A DNA stretch of 64,000 bases, taken from Anaerovorax odorimutans. Its GTDB lineage: Bacteria; Bacillota; Clostridia; Peptostreptococcales; JAAYPU01. The notes under the pieces are model-generated. The model had not been told where the DNA came from. It ran no database searches and saw only the letters and a list, made by a program, of their open reading frames with translations. Below are positions 41,762 through 50,026 of this stretch, one piece after another; the first letter of the stretch is position 1, and each line of letters begins with the position of its first letter. Position numbers and translations under genes: made by a program. The stretch lies in NCBI GenBank assembly GCA_016841185.1, contig JAENZQ010000016.1:1-64000 (forward strand), given 5' to 3'.

Positions 41762-43087
41762 TTAGTATATTTTCTCATTTTCTGAAGTAATGAGCGCTTT
41801 AATTAATTTTGTCTTTTTTGGTTTATCTTTGCATATTTTGTATGCATCCCGAACCATTTCCAAGACCTCTTTAATCCCATTATCTTCATTTCCATGAACT
41901 TCTGCAATAATCTCTCCTTTTGTAACATTATCACCAATTTTTTTGTGCAATAAAATACCTGCAGATAAGTCAATATCGTCTTCCTTTTTCTGTCTTCCGG
42001 CACCTAAAATCATAGCTGCTCTTCCGATACTATCCGCACGGATCTTTTTTATATATCCCTCATTCTTTGCCGAAATTTCTACTTTATGATCGGCCTGAGG
42101 CAGAATATTTACATCCTCAATAATTCTTTTATTTCCACCCTGGGCTTCAACAAATTCAACAAATTTTTCCAATGCTTTATAATTCTTAAGATTCTTTTGA
42201 ACCATACAAATTCCTTCATTATATGTATTGGATTTCCCGCCCAAAAAAACCATATATGCAGCCAGCTTAAGAGAAAGATCCGTTATGTCATCCGGGCCTT
42301 CACCTTTTAATACATCTATGGCTTCTTTTACTTCTATTGCATTTCCTACTGCCCTCCCAAGGGGCTGATCCATGTCTGTAATAAAAGCCGCTGTCTTCTT
42401 CCCTGCCGAATGACCAATCTCCACCATATAATCCGCCAACCGGCGAGCACTGTCAAAGTCCTTCATAAACGCACCACTTCCGCATTTAACATCTAAAACA
42501 ATGGCATCACTTCCGGAAGCCAGTTTTTTACTCATTATGCTTCCGGATATGAGTCCCATGTTGTCTATGGTGGCCGTAACATCTCTTAATGCGTATAATT
42601 TTTTATCTGCAGGTGCTATATGTGCCGTCTGGCCTATCACAGCAATACCTATAGTATTGACAGTATCTATGAACTCCTGTTGTTTCATGACAGTTTTAAA
42701 ACCCGGAATCGCTTCAAGCTTATCTATCGTACCACCGGTAAAACCTAATCCTCTTCCCGACATTTTTGCAATAGGTACACCACATGAAGCCGCAAGGGGA
42801 CCCACAATCAAAGTCGTTTTATCCCCTACTCCGCCTGTACTGTGCTTGTCCACTTTTATACCTGCAATAGAAGTCAAGTCTACATTGTCTCCGGAATTTC
42901 TCATGGCATCTGTTAATATGAAAGTTTCTTTTTTTGTCAGCCCTTTGAAGTATATAGCCATTAAAAGAGCTGCTGCTTGATAATCCGGAATTTCATTCCT
43001 GGTATATCCATCAATAAAAAATTCGATTTCTTTCTTTGTCAGTTCTTTACCTTCTCTTTTTTTTAAAATAATATCATACATTGTCAT
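41762..43087 (-). CDS. pdp: Pyrimidine-nucleoside phosphorylase
   Basis: Phosphorolyses thymidine, uridine and deoxyuridine to base plus (deoxy)ribose 1-phosphate (441 residues). KHSTGGVGDKTTLIVGPLAA near 80-99 and SGRGLGFTGGTIDKLEAIPG near 109-128 are the family signature. The three-domain layout ends in a barrel-like domain. It is coupled to deoB, whose product interconverts the sugar phosphate. Start choice is between 43087 and 43081. Confidence 0.95.
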   Translation of the reverse strand: MTMYDIILKKREGKELTKKEIEFFIDGYTRNEIPDYQAAALLMAIYFKGLTKKETFILTDAMRNSGDNVDLTSIAGIKVDKHSTGGVGDKTTLIVGPLAASCGVPIAKMSGRGLGFTGGTIDKLEAIPGFKTVMKQQEFIDTVNTIGIAVIGQTAHIAPADKKLYALRDVTATIDNMGLISGSIMSKKLASGSDAIVLDVKCGSGAFMKDFDSARRLADYMVEIGHSAGKKTAAFITDMDQPLGRAVGNAIEVKEAIDVLKGEGPDDITDLSLKLAAYMVFLGGKSNTYNEGICMVQKNLKNYKALEKFVEFVEAQGGNKRIIEDVNILPQADHKVEISAKNEGYIKKIRADSIGRAAMILGAGRQKKEDDIDLSAGILLHKKIGDNVTKGEIIAEVHGNEDNGIKEVLEMVRDAYKICKDKPKKTKLIKALITSENEKIY

Positions 43088-43092
43088 TTTTC

Positions 43093-44262
43093 TCACCGCT
43101 TTCTAATTCTATTCAGGAAGCTTGTTCCGTATTCAGGCATATCTGCCTGTAAAATATCAGCGGTAGTTGCCCCGATATCTGCAAAAGAACTTAGAGTGCC
43201 CAGATTGACACCTTCGCTGACTTTTTCTCCATAAATAAGAACAGGAACATATTCTCTGGTATGATCCGTCCCTTCATGAGTTGGATCATTTCCATGATCC
43301 GCAGTGATAATCAATACATCATCTTCTTTTAAGTTATCGATGATCTCCGGCAATCTCTTATCGAATTCTTCAATAGCTTTTCCATACCCGGGAGCATTTC
43401 TCCTGTGCCCGTATTTTGCATCAAAATCAACAAGATTCGTAAATATCAGCCCCTCAAAGTTTTCTTTTAAAGCTGTAATGGTTTTATCCACTCCATCCAT
43501 ATTATTTTCCGTATGTACCGCTTTTGTGATTCCTTGGCCGTTAAAAATATCTTCAATTTTTCCGATAGCATATACCTCTTTATTTGTTTTTTTGATTGAA
43601 TCCAAAACAGTTTCGGTGTATGGGGCTATTGAAAAATCCCTTCGGTTCGCAGTTCTGGTGTAATACCCATTTTCTCCGACAAAAGGACGTGCAATTACTC
43701 TGGCTACTTGCAGATCACCTGTAAGCATTTCTCTTGCCGTCATGCAAATACGATATAGTTCTTCCAATGGGACAATCTGCTCATGACATGCTATTTGAAA
43801 AACGCTGTCTGCAGATGTATATACAATAATATCTCCCGTCTTTTCATGCAAAGGCCCTAACTTTTTTATAATTTCCGTTCCCGAAGCAGGATAATTCCCC
43901 ATTGTCTTTCTTCCAATTTTCTTTTCAAAGGATGTAATAAATTCCTTTGGGAACCCCTTTGGGAAAGTTTTAAACGGCTTATCAATATACAGCCCCATTA
44001 TTTCCCAATGTCCGGTGGTTGTATCCTTTCCTGCAGACATTTCCATTAATCGTCCAAAAGATGCTTTTGGATAGTTATTTTTTTGTATATGTACACCTTC
44101 AATATTTCCGATCCCTAATCCTGAAAGGTTTGGAATATCCACACCATCACAGGCTTCAACGATATGTCCTAAAGTATCGGCTCCCGAATCTCCGTATTTC
44201 TCTGCATCCGGCAAAGCACCAATACCCATACTGTCCATAACAATAATAATCACTCTTTTCAC
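43093..44262 (-). CDS. deoB: Phosphopentomutase
   Basis: Alkaline-phosphatase-fold enzyme (389 residues) converting (deoxy)ribose 1-phosphate to 5-phosphate. Metal ligands show in VIIIVMDSMGIGALPDAEKYGDSGADTLGH (by parts), the TTGHWEIMG motif near 88-96 and ITADHGNDPTHEGTDHTREY near 322-341. Upstream of pdp with six bases between stop and start; together they salvage pyrimidine nucleosides. Confidence 0.97.
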   Translation of the reverse strand: MKRVIIIVMDSMGIGALPDAEKYGDSGADTLGHIVEACDGVDIPNLSGLGIGNIEGVHIQKNNYPKASFGRLMEMSAGKDTTTGHWEIMGLYIDKPFKTFPKGFPKEFITSFEKKIGRKTMGNYPASGTEIIKKLGPLHEKTGDIIVYTSADSVFQIACHEQIVPLEELYRICMTAREMLTGDLQVARVIARPFVGENGYYTRTANRRDFSIAPYTETVLDSIKKTNKEVYAIGKIEDIFNGQGITKAVHTENNMDGVDKTITALKENFEGLIFTNLVDFDAKYGHRRNAPGYGKAIEEFDKRLPEIIDNLKEDDVLIITADHGNDPTHEGTDHTREYVPVLIYGEKVSEGVNLGTLSSFADIGATTADILQADMPEYGTSFLNRIRKR

Positions 44263-44297
44263 ATATTCACATCCTTTCCCTTTTTCAAAATTATTTA

Positions 44298-44352
44298 TGA
44301 TTTAAAATTTAAGATTTAAGGTTTAAGGAAGAGATTTTTCAAAAAAAATCTC
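44298..44352. repeat. GATTTAA heptamers followed by a palindrome
   Basis: ATGATTTAAAATTTAAGATTTAAGGTTTAAGG contains about four 7-bp units, then GAGATTTTT/AAAAATCTC with a four-base loop at 44331-44352. It belongs to the palindrome-plus-heptamer family. Confidence 0.75.
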
Positions 44353-44409
44353 ATAGTCTCTTAGTCAAAATCAAAGATTGCTATAAAATTCCACATCCTC
44401 AGCTTCGAA

Positions 44410-44490
44410 TCTTTAACCTCTAACCCCAAACCCTTAAGGCTGTTTTTACAGATTAAAAGTGCGGATGGGCACAGAGACCCATCCCTACAA
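44410..44490. repeat. TAACCTC remnant and REP-like GGATGGG...CCCATCCCTACA element
   Basis: TTTAACCTCTAACCCCAAACCC near 44412-44433 is a degenerate heptamer run. At 44463-44488 GGATGGG faces CCCATCC around ACAGAGA and is followed by CTACA, like the dispersed 'GGGCG...CGCCCCTACA' elements found in many bacteria. The rest of the 389-bp gap is AT-rich with no gene. Confidence 0.55.
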
Positions 44491-44577
44491 ATCGCATTTA
44501 TCTTGCCCACACCAAACTTATAATTTTTATTTACCCTTATTTTACATTTATACTACACTTCTTTTTGTTTTAAATAA

Positions 44578-44650
44578 AAATTTGCTCTGGCAAATTTGTC
44601 CTTAAATCTTAAATCTTAAATCTTAAATCATAATTCTTAATTCTTAAATT
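44578..44650. repeat. AAATTTGC palindrome with (TTAAATC) heptamer array
   Basis: AAATTTGC/GCAAATTT (44578-44597) is followed by TTAAATC repeated three times exactly at 44602-44622 and by diverged units to about 44650, ending at the xerD stop. Confidence 0.85.
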
Positions 44651-44651
44651 A

Positions 44652-45536
44652 TTAGGCTCTTGGGTGTGCTTTGTCATAAACTTCTTTTATCCTGTTTTTT
44701 ATGATCTGTGAGTATATTTGAGTCGTAGAAATATCCGAATGCCCCAACAATTCCTGTACAGATTTTAGATCAGCACCGTTTTGGACCAAATGAACCGCAA
44801 AAGAATGACGTAAAACCTGTGGAGTTATTGTTTTGTTTATTTTTGCTTTTTTTGTATACGCATTTATTATCTTCCACAACCCCTGGCGACTTAGTTTCTC
44901 ACCATTATAATTTACAAAAAGAGCCTTTTCATTAATGTTGCTTATCAACTTATCACGAGTTTCACTAATATATTCCGATAGAGCTTGTCTCGAAATACGC
45001 CCCAATGGAATAATCCTTGCCTGTCCATGTTCTCCGTTACAAGTCAAAAAACCCATCTTCAGGTTAACATCATCAACAGTTAAATCCACTAACTCAGACA
45101 CACGTATACCGGTTGCATAAAGTACTTCTAATATAGCTTTATCTCTTATTCCTTTGATTGATTGATCCGGTTGTTTTAAGAGCAACTCAACTTCTTCCAA
45201 TGACAAGTATTCCGGTATTTTTTTTTGAATTTTTGGGGGTTCAACGCTTGAAGTCGGATCACTTTTTAAAACTCCCCTGAGTATAAGATACCTGCAAAAA
45301 GAACGAATAGATGCCAGATTTCTCGATATGGTAGAAGTCGATCTTCCCTGTCCCTTCAATTGCAAAATATATGAAATGATATAAGTTTTATTGATTTCGC
45401 CCAGATCACAATGATATTTGTTGTTCAAATAAGTTAATAAATTTTTTACATCTCTTCTGTAAGCATTCAATGAATTCTGAGAAAGCTCCTTTTCCGATAT
45501 CAAATAATCCAAATATTGATTTATTATCTCTTCCAT
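44652..45536 (-). CDS. xerD: XerD-like tyrosine recombinase with two substituted catalytic positions
   Basis: 294 residues with the XerC/D layout: N-terminal SAM-like core-binding domain (residues 1-90) and C-terminal catalytic domain. Two arginines (ATGIRVSEL, VLRHSF), the second histidine (LLGHSDISTTQIY) and the tyrosine are present. The residue aligned with the catalytic Lys of GKGNKER is Glu (GEHGQAR), and the first His of the HxxR motif is Gln (TPQVLRHSF). Normal XerD resolves chromosome dimers at dif. Neighbours spoIIM, deoB and pdp match the usual clostridial xerD locus, so this is not a phage integrase. Start ATG follows CAGGAGAG. Confidence 0.9.
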   Translation of the reverse strand: MEEIINQYLDYLISEKELSQNSLNAYRRDVKNLLTYLNNKYHCDLGEINKTYIISYILQLKGQGRSTSTISRNLASIRSFCRYLILRGVLKSDPTSSVEPPKIQKKIPEYLSLEEVELLLKQPDQSIKGIRDKAILEVLYATGIRVSELVDLTVDDVNLKMGFLTCNGEHGQARIIPLGRISRQALSEYISETRDKLISNINEKALFVNYNGEKLSRQGLWKIINAYTKKAKINKTITPQVLRHSFAVHLVQNGADLKSVQELLGHSDISTTQIYSQIIKNRIKEVYDKAHPRA

Positions 45537-45593
45537 CTTTCTCTCCTGTTTTTCCAATCTTTAGTTATATTATACAATAACATAATAAAAAAA

Positions 45594-45706
45594 GATAATA
45601 GATAAGAAATAAGCGGTAAAAATTATGATAGATTCTTAGTACTCTAAGAATCTATATCTCGAAACAAGGATTTTTCACAAAATCTTTATCTGTTATCTCT
45701 AAATTA
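45594..45706. repeat. Palindrome between inverted GATAAYA-type heptamers
   Basis: Left: AAGATAATAGATAAGAAATAAG. Centre: ATAGATTCTTAG/CTAAGAATCTAT (45628-45639, 45644-45655). Right: TTTATCTGTTATCTC, the complement of the left units. The whole stretch is therefore an imperfect inverted repeat, in the gap between xerD and spoIIM. Confidence 0.75.
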
Positions 45707-46330
45707 TATGGCAACGATCATTTTTATCAAAATCGGGCAAATATAAGATTCAATGATACATCCTATGATGAAAACACCTGAAATTACAGTGAAAATAGAA
45801 ACATAGGGCAAAAAGAACTGCATATAGCCTTTATTCTGTCCGTGTCCCTTTTTAAAAAGAATACTCCATGAAAACCCGATTGAAACAGCAGTTGCAATGA
45901 CATAAGCAGGTAAAAAAATTATGTTTTGGGGTAATAAAGAGAAAATTGCCAAAAGTAAACCCTTTACCTTCATTTCTTCCATAAAGAAAGCTGCTGCAAA
46001 TCCAATGGTAATTCCTCTGAAAGTCAATGCCCCAATTGCAACAGGAAAGCCAATAACAGCTGATCCAGACAAGAATATGATAAGGAGGAGTTTAAAATTG
46101 TTAATCAGAGATTTTAAGAATATTTCACTTTTGGGGAGACTATCCAAATGCATAACATTAAAGTATGTATTAACAAAAGTGAGCAATTCGCTTTTCTGAG
46201 ATATTTCCATCATTTTTTCGGTAAAAGCACCGATAGATATTCCCAAAACTAAAAAAAACAAAGCAAACCACAAGTTCAGACCATTTCTTCCTAAATATCC
46301 TGAGAATATATCTTTTCCTTTTTTCCTCAC
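45704..46330 (-). CDS. spoIIM: Stage II sporulation protein M
   Basis: Membrane protein of the SpoIIDMP septal-dissolution and engulfment complex (208 residues, about five helices). FFLVLGISIGAFTEKMM near 20-36, FPVAIGALTFRGITIGFAAAFFMEEM and the C-terminal hydrophobic stretches fit SpoIIM. I chose GTG at 46330, which has GAAGGGTGATAACC before it; longer frames would lack a ribosome site. In studied species the gene is sigma-E dependent; no clear sigma E promoter was seen here. Confidence 0.92.
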   Translation of the reverse strand: MRKKGKDIFSGYLGRNGLNLWFALFFLVLGISIGAFTEKMMEISQKSELLTFVNTYFNVMHLDSLPKSEIFLKSLINNFKLLLIIFLSGSAVIGFPVAIGALTFRGITIGFAAAFFMEEMKVKGLLLAIFSLLPQNIIFLPAYVIATAVSIGFSWSILFKKGHGQNKGYMQFFLPYVSIFTVISGVFIIGCIIESYICPILIKMIVAI

Positions 46331-46488
46331 GGTTATCACCCTTCCCAACCTTGTACTACAACCATAACGGGCGCCTATCAAGCGCCCTGCAACTGAATAC
46401 TACGCATTAAAAACCTCTTTAGTAAAAAATATGCTTGTCATGACCTATTTATTACTATTTGTCCAAGAAAAATTATGAATGGTTATAA

Positions 46489-46578
46489 GGTTAGAGGGTC
46501 AGTGGGTTAGAGGGTCAGTGGGTTAGAGGGGCAGGGGGTCAGTTGGACAGAATCTGAAAATTTGCCCGGTGGCAAATT
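46489..46578. repeat. Octamer array (GGGTTAGA/GGGTCAGT) and AATTTGCC palindrome
   Basis: Seven 8-bp units alternate GGGTTAGA and GGGTCAGT at 46489-46544, the last ones degenerate. At 46559-46578 AATTTGCC/GGCAAATT forms a hairpin. The unit resembles GAGGTTA with one extra base. A small GC-rich hairpin GGGCGC/GCGCCC near 46369-46386 ends the spoIIM side of the gap. Confidence 0.85.
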
Positions 46579-46599
46579 CTTTACATTAATTATTAATTG

Positions 46600-47142
46600 T
46601 TATAATTCATTATTCATTTTAAGGTTATAAACAACCTGTATCGCAACAATGGTTTTCCCGTCAATAATCTCTCCTTTTTCAATCATTTTTATGAGTGTGT
46701 CTATATCGTATTGGACCATTTCTACATGTTCATTTTCATCAGGTTCCGCCTCTCCTGAAACAAGGCCCTCAGCCATATACAAATAAATTTTTTCTGAAGA
46801 AAAGCCGGGGGAAGAATAAAAAGTAAAAAGATGTTTCATCCGGGATGCTGTAAAGCCTGTTTCTTCTTTCAACTCCCGAACTGCAGTTATTTCAGGGCGT
46901 TCTCCTTTCTCTATTTTGCCTGCCGGGATTTCTAAAAGCACTTGTTCAGCAGCCTTTCTGAACTGCTTTACCAATACCATTTTACCATCTGCCAATGCTG
47001 CAATGGCAACGCCACCCGGATGCTCTACAATCTCCCTGAAAGACTCTCCTCCATCTTTTGTTCTGATTTTATCAACACGAACCTTTATTATTTTTCCTTC
47101 AAATATATCTTTACTGCTCATTGTAGTTTCATGAAAGACCAT
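46600..47142 (-). CDS. nudF: NUDIX hydrolase, ADP-ribose pyrophosphatase family
   Basis: Hydrolyses ADP-ribose or related nucleoside diphosphates (180 residues). The Nudix box GKIEKGERPEITAVRELKEETGF near 75-97 is complete, and EIPAGKIEKGE is the ADP-ribose pyrophosphatase form. Start ATG follows AAGGAG, 10 bp after the proC stop. Position beside spoIIM-xerD is common in Clostridia. Confidence 0.92.
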   Translation of the reverse strand: MVFHETTMSSKDIFEGKIIKVRVDKIRTKDGGESFREIVEHPGGVAIAALADGKMVLVKQFRKAAEQVLLEIPAGKIEKGERPEITAVRELKEETGFTASRMKHLFTFYSSPGFSSEKIYLYMAEGLVSGEAEPDENEHVEMVQYDIDTLIKMIEKGEIIDGKTIVAIQVVYNLKMNNEL

Positions 47143-47152
47143 TATGAACTCC

Positions 47153-47953
47153 TTATTTACTCATTTTTATACTTTTCTCAGTGCATACTTTCACAGCTTC
47201 CAAAACAGCATTTCTCATGCCGTTTTTCTCCAGTGAAGCCACTGCTTCAATAGTTGTTCCCCCGGGAGAACAAACCATATCTTTTAACTCGCCAGGATGC
47301 TTCCCGGTTTCTAAAACCATTTTTGCCGCTCCTAAAACCGATTGAGCTGCAAACTGATATGCCTGATTCCTCGGCATTCCCTGCATGACAGCACCATCTG
47401 CAAGAGCTTCAATAAACATATATACATAAGCAGGGCTGCTTCCACTTATACCGGGAATAACATCCATAAGTTTCTCTTCAATAATTTCAGTCTTTCCTAC
47501 TGCTGAAAAAATATTTCTGACAGCAGCAAATTCTTTTTCCGATAAATTTGCATTTCCTGATAAGGCTGTGATGCCTTGATTCACTAAAGCAGGCGTGTTG
47601 GGCATGGTCCGGATAACCTTAACCGGAATGGAGAAAAAACTTTCAACATATCGTATTGTAATACCGGCTGCAATAGATACCAGAATATGTTTGTTTTTAA
47701 TATATGGACTGATCTCTCCGAGTACATAAGGATATACATCCGGCTTTACAGCAAAAATAATAATATCGCATTCTTTCGCTACAGACTCTATTGAGCCGCA
47801 GGTTTGTATACCGTATTCACGAACCAGTTCATCCATTTTATCCGGCAATTTATCATAAGCATAGATGTTATCTTTATTACTATTATTCTGTTTAATATAG
47901 CCTTTTATTAATGCGGTACCCATATTTCCTGTTCCAATAAAACCTGTTTTCAT
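47153..47953 (-). CDS. proC: Pyrroline-5-carboxylate reductase
   Basis: Last step of proline synthesis, NAD(P)H reduction of pyrroline-5-carboxylate (266 residues). N-terminal Rossmann motif MKTGFIGTGNMGTALIKG and the C-terminal ALADGAVMQGMPRNQAYQFAAQSVLGAAKMVLETGKHPGELKDMVCSPGGTTIEA family block (seen in parts). It lies four bases after proB, so proA-proB-proC is one operon. Confidence 0.97.
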   Translation of the reverse strand: MKTGFIGTGNMGTALIKGYIKQNNSNKDNIYAYDKLPDKMDELVREYGIQTCGSIESVAKECDIIIFAVKPDVYPYVLGEISPYIKNKHILVSIAAGITIRYVESFFSIPVKVIRTMPNTPALVNQGITALSGNANLSEKEFAAVRNIFSAVGKTEIIEEKLMDVIPGISGSSPAYVYMFIEALADGAVMQGMPRNQAYQFAAQSVLGAAKMVLETGKHPGELKDMVCSPGGTTIEAVASLEKNGMRNAVLEAVKVCTEKSIKMSK

Positions 47954-47957
47954 TTCA

Positions 47958-48749
47958 TTACCTCCTCAAAAAAAGAGTCGCCAACTCTTTATTATTCAGC
48001 AGATCCATTAGTATATCCATCTTTCTGCCGTTTGATAAAATCATTGGAATGCCATAATCATTGACTTTCCTGGCTGCTTCAATTTTGGTCTGTATGCCGC
48101 CGGTACCAAATTCGCTTTTACCTTCCATTTCAATTTGCTCCTTGATCAGATGGATATCATTGATTTCTTTTATTAAACGAGCTTCCTCGTTATTTTTAGG
48201 ATCTTTGGTATAAACACCATCGATATCACTCATCATAATCAATAAATCCGCATTCCACAGGTTAGCAGTATACGCTGCCAGTGAATCATTATCACCTATT
48301 GTAATCTCCTCTACACTGACTGTATCGTTTTCATTCACGATGGGAATAACTCCTTCATCTACCAAAGTAAACAAAGTATTTCGGATATTTAAAGTTCTGT
48401 GTGCATCAAGGAAATCATCCCGTGTCAACAACATTTGTCCGATGTGAAGATCGTAATGATTAAAAACTTTTTTATAGGCATTCATCAGCTCTACCTGCCC
48501 TATGGCGCAAAGAGCCTGTTTATAATGCATATCCTCTTTTCTCAGCCATTTATTTATAGCTGCAGTCCCTGCAATTCTTGCACCTGAAGACACAATAACA
48601 ATTTGTTTTTGCATTTGAATCAAGTGATAAATCTGTTTCCCGATATTCTGCAACAATGTCTCATTAATCTGTCCTTCATCGTTGGATAGTGTATTGCTTC
48701 CTATTTTGATAACGATTTTACGGCTATTTTTTATTATCTCACTTATCAT
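47958..48749 (-). CDS. proB: Glutamate 5-kinase, short form without PUA domain
   Basis: First step of proline synthesis (263 residues). Amino-acid-kinase fold with KIVIKIGSNTLSND near 9-22, VSSGARIAGTAA near 54-65, the NENDTVSVEEITIGDNDSLAA block near 137-157 and GTGGIQTKIEAA near 220. The C-terminal PUA domain (about 100 residues) of many bacterial enzymes is missing, as in several Clostridia. Product glutamyl phosphate is passed to ProA. Confidence 0.96.
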   Translation of the reverse strand: MISEIIKNSRKIVIKIGSNTLSNDEGQINETLLQNIGKQIYHLIQMQKQIVIVSSGARIAGTAAINKWLRKEDMHYKQALCAIGQVELMNAYKKVFNHYDLHIGQMLLTRDDFLDAHRTLNIRNTLFTLVDEGVIPIVNENDTVSVEEITIGDNDSLAAYTANLWNADLLIMMSDIDGVYTKDPKNNEEARLIKEINDIHLIKEQIEMEGKSEFGTGGIQTKIEAARKVNDYGIPMILSNGRKMDILMDLLNNKELATLFLRR

Positions 48750-48760
48750 GGTATTCCCTC

Positions 48761-50002
48761 TTACTCTCTGATTTGTCCATTTCCTCTTACAACATATTTG
48801 ACTGTAACAAGTTCATTGAGTCCCATAGGTCCTCTGGCATGCATTTTCTGAGTGCTGATCCCCATTTCACAACCAAAACCAAATACGCCGCCGTCTGTAA
48901 ATCTGGTAGAGGCATTGACATAAACAGATGCCGCATCGATTTCACGTAAGAATTTTTCTGAATTGGAGTAATCTTCAGTAATAATGCTTTCCGAATGTTT
49001 CGTGCCATATTTCCCAATATGTGCAATTGCTTCATCCACATTACTTATAACTTTAACGGCTAAAATATAATCCAGGTATTCTTCTGACCAGTCTCCTTCA
49101 GTTGCTTCAGCTACATCGATGATCTGTTTAGTAAGGAGACATCCTCGAATTTCAACGGTCTGATTTAAGGCCTCTTTTAAAAGCGGCAGGAACTCTTCAG
49201 CAATACTTTCATGCACCAGTACTGTCTCACAGGCATTACATACTCCCGGTCTCTGGGTTTTAGCATTAACAACTATTTTTACGGCTTCTTCTACTTTTGC
49301 AGTTTCATCTACAAATATATGGCAATTCCCTACTCCTGTTTCAATTGTAGGCACTGTTGCATTTTTAACTACAGATTGAATTAATCCGCTTCCTCCCCTT
49401 GGAATAATTAAATCAATATAATCATTCAACTTAAGCATCTCAACAACAGATTCTCTTGAGGTGTCTTCTATCAATTGGATCACATCTTCGGAGATATTGC
49501 TTTTTTTCAGCCCTTCCTTAATGGCATAAACCAAAGCCTTATTGGAAAAAATTGCAGATGAACTCCCTCTTAAAAGAATGCAGTTTCCGCTTTTCAGGGC
49601 CAATGCAAAGGCATCCACCGTAACATTAGGCCTTGATTCATATATGATCCCTATGACACCCAAAGGAACCGACATTTTACTGATATTAAGCCCATTTTCA
49701 AGGGTCCACACCTCTTTGCTTTGCCAAACAGGATCTTTTAGGTCCATAACCGCTTTGATACCTTCCATCATATCCCGGATACGCTGTTCTGTTAATCTCA
49801 GCCGGTCTACAAGGCTTTCTTTCATATGCATCCTGACGGCTTGTTCAACGTCCTTCTCATTTTCCATGAGTATTAATTCTTTATATTCTTCAAGACTTTC
49901 TGAGACTTTCTTCAAAGCCTCATTTTTATCTTTTGTATTCGCTTTGATTAAAAGATTTGAAGCATTTTTCAGCAACATACCCTTACGTACGATCTCTGAC
50001 AT
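48761..50002 (-). CDS. proA: Glutamate-5-semialdehyde dehydrogenase (gamma-glutamyl phosphate reductase)
   Basis: Second step of proline synthesis (413 residues). Aldehyde-dehydrogenase fold; the catalytic Cys is in the QRPGVCNACETVLVHES block near 258. VPLGVIGIIYESRPNVTVDAFALALKSGN near 112-140 is also diagnostic. First gene of proABC, 24 bp after purB. Confidence 0.97.
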   Translation of the reverse strand: MSEIVRKGMLLKNASNLLIKANTKDKNEALKKVSESLEEYKELILMENEKDVEQAVRMHMKESLVDRLRLTEQRIRDMMEGIKAVMDLKDPVWQSKEVWTLENGLNISKMSVPLGVIGIIYESRPNVTVDAFALALKSGNCILLRGSSSAIFSNKALVYAIKEGLKKSNISEDVIQLIEDTSRESVVEMLKLNDYIDLIIPRGGSGLIQSVVKNATVPTIETGVGNCHIFVDETAKVEEAVKIVVNAKTQRPGVCNACETVLVHESIAEEFLPLLKEALNQTVEIRGCLLTKQIIDVAEATEGDWSEEYLDYILAVKVISNVDEAIAHIGKYGTKHSESIITEDYSNSEKFLREIDAASVYVNASTRFTDGGVFGFGCEMGISTQKMHARGPMGLNELVTVKYVVRGNGQIRE

Positions 50003-50026
50003 TTCAATCTCCTTTCATTTCTTTAC

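Noticed and set aside
42501-42980. Long plus-strand open frame opposite pdp
   Set aside because: It is a shadow of the well-conserved phosphorylase on the other strand, with no ribosome site or recognisable product. The same applies to frames at 18306-18797, 22584-23084 and 49542-50285.
44652-45536. Phage or genomic-island integrase
   Set aside because: Neighbours are the normal housekeeping and sporulation genes of clostridial xerD loci, and no attachment-site duplication or phage gene is present.
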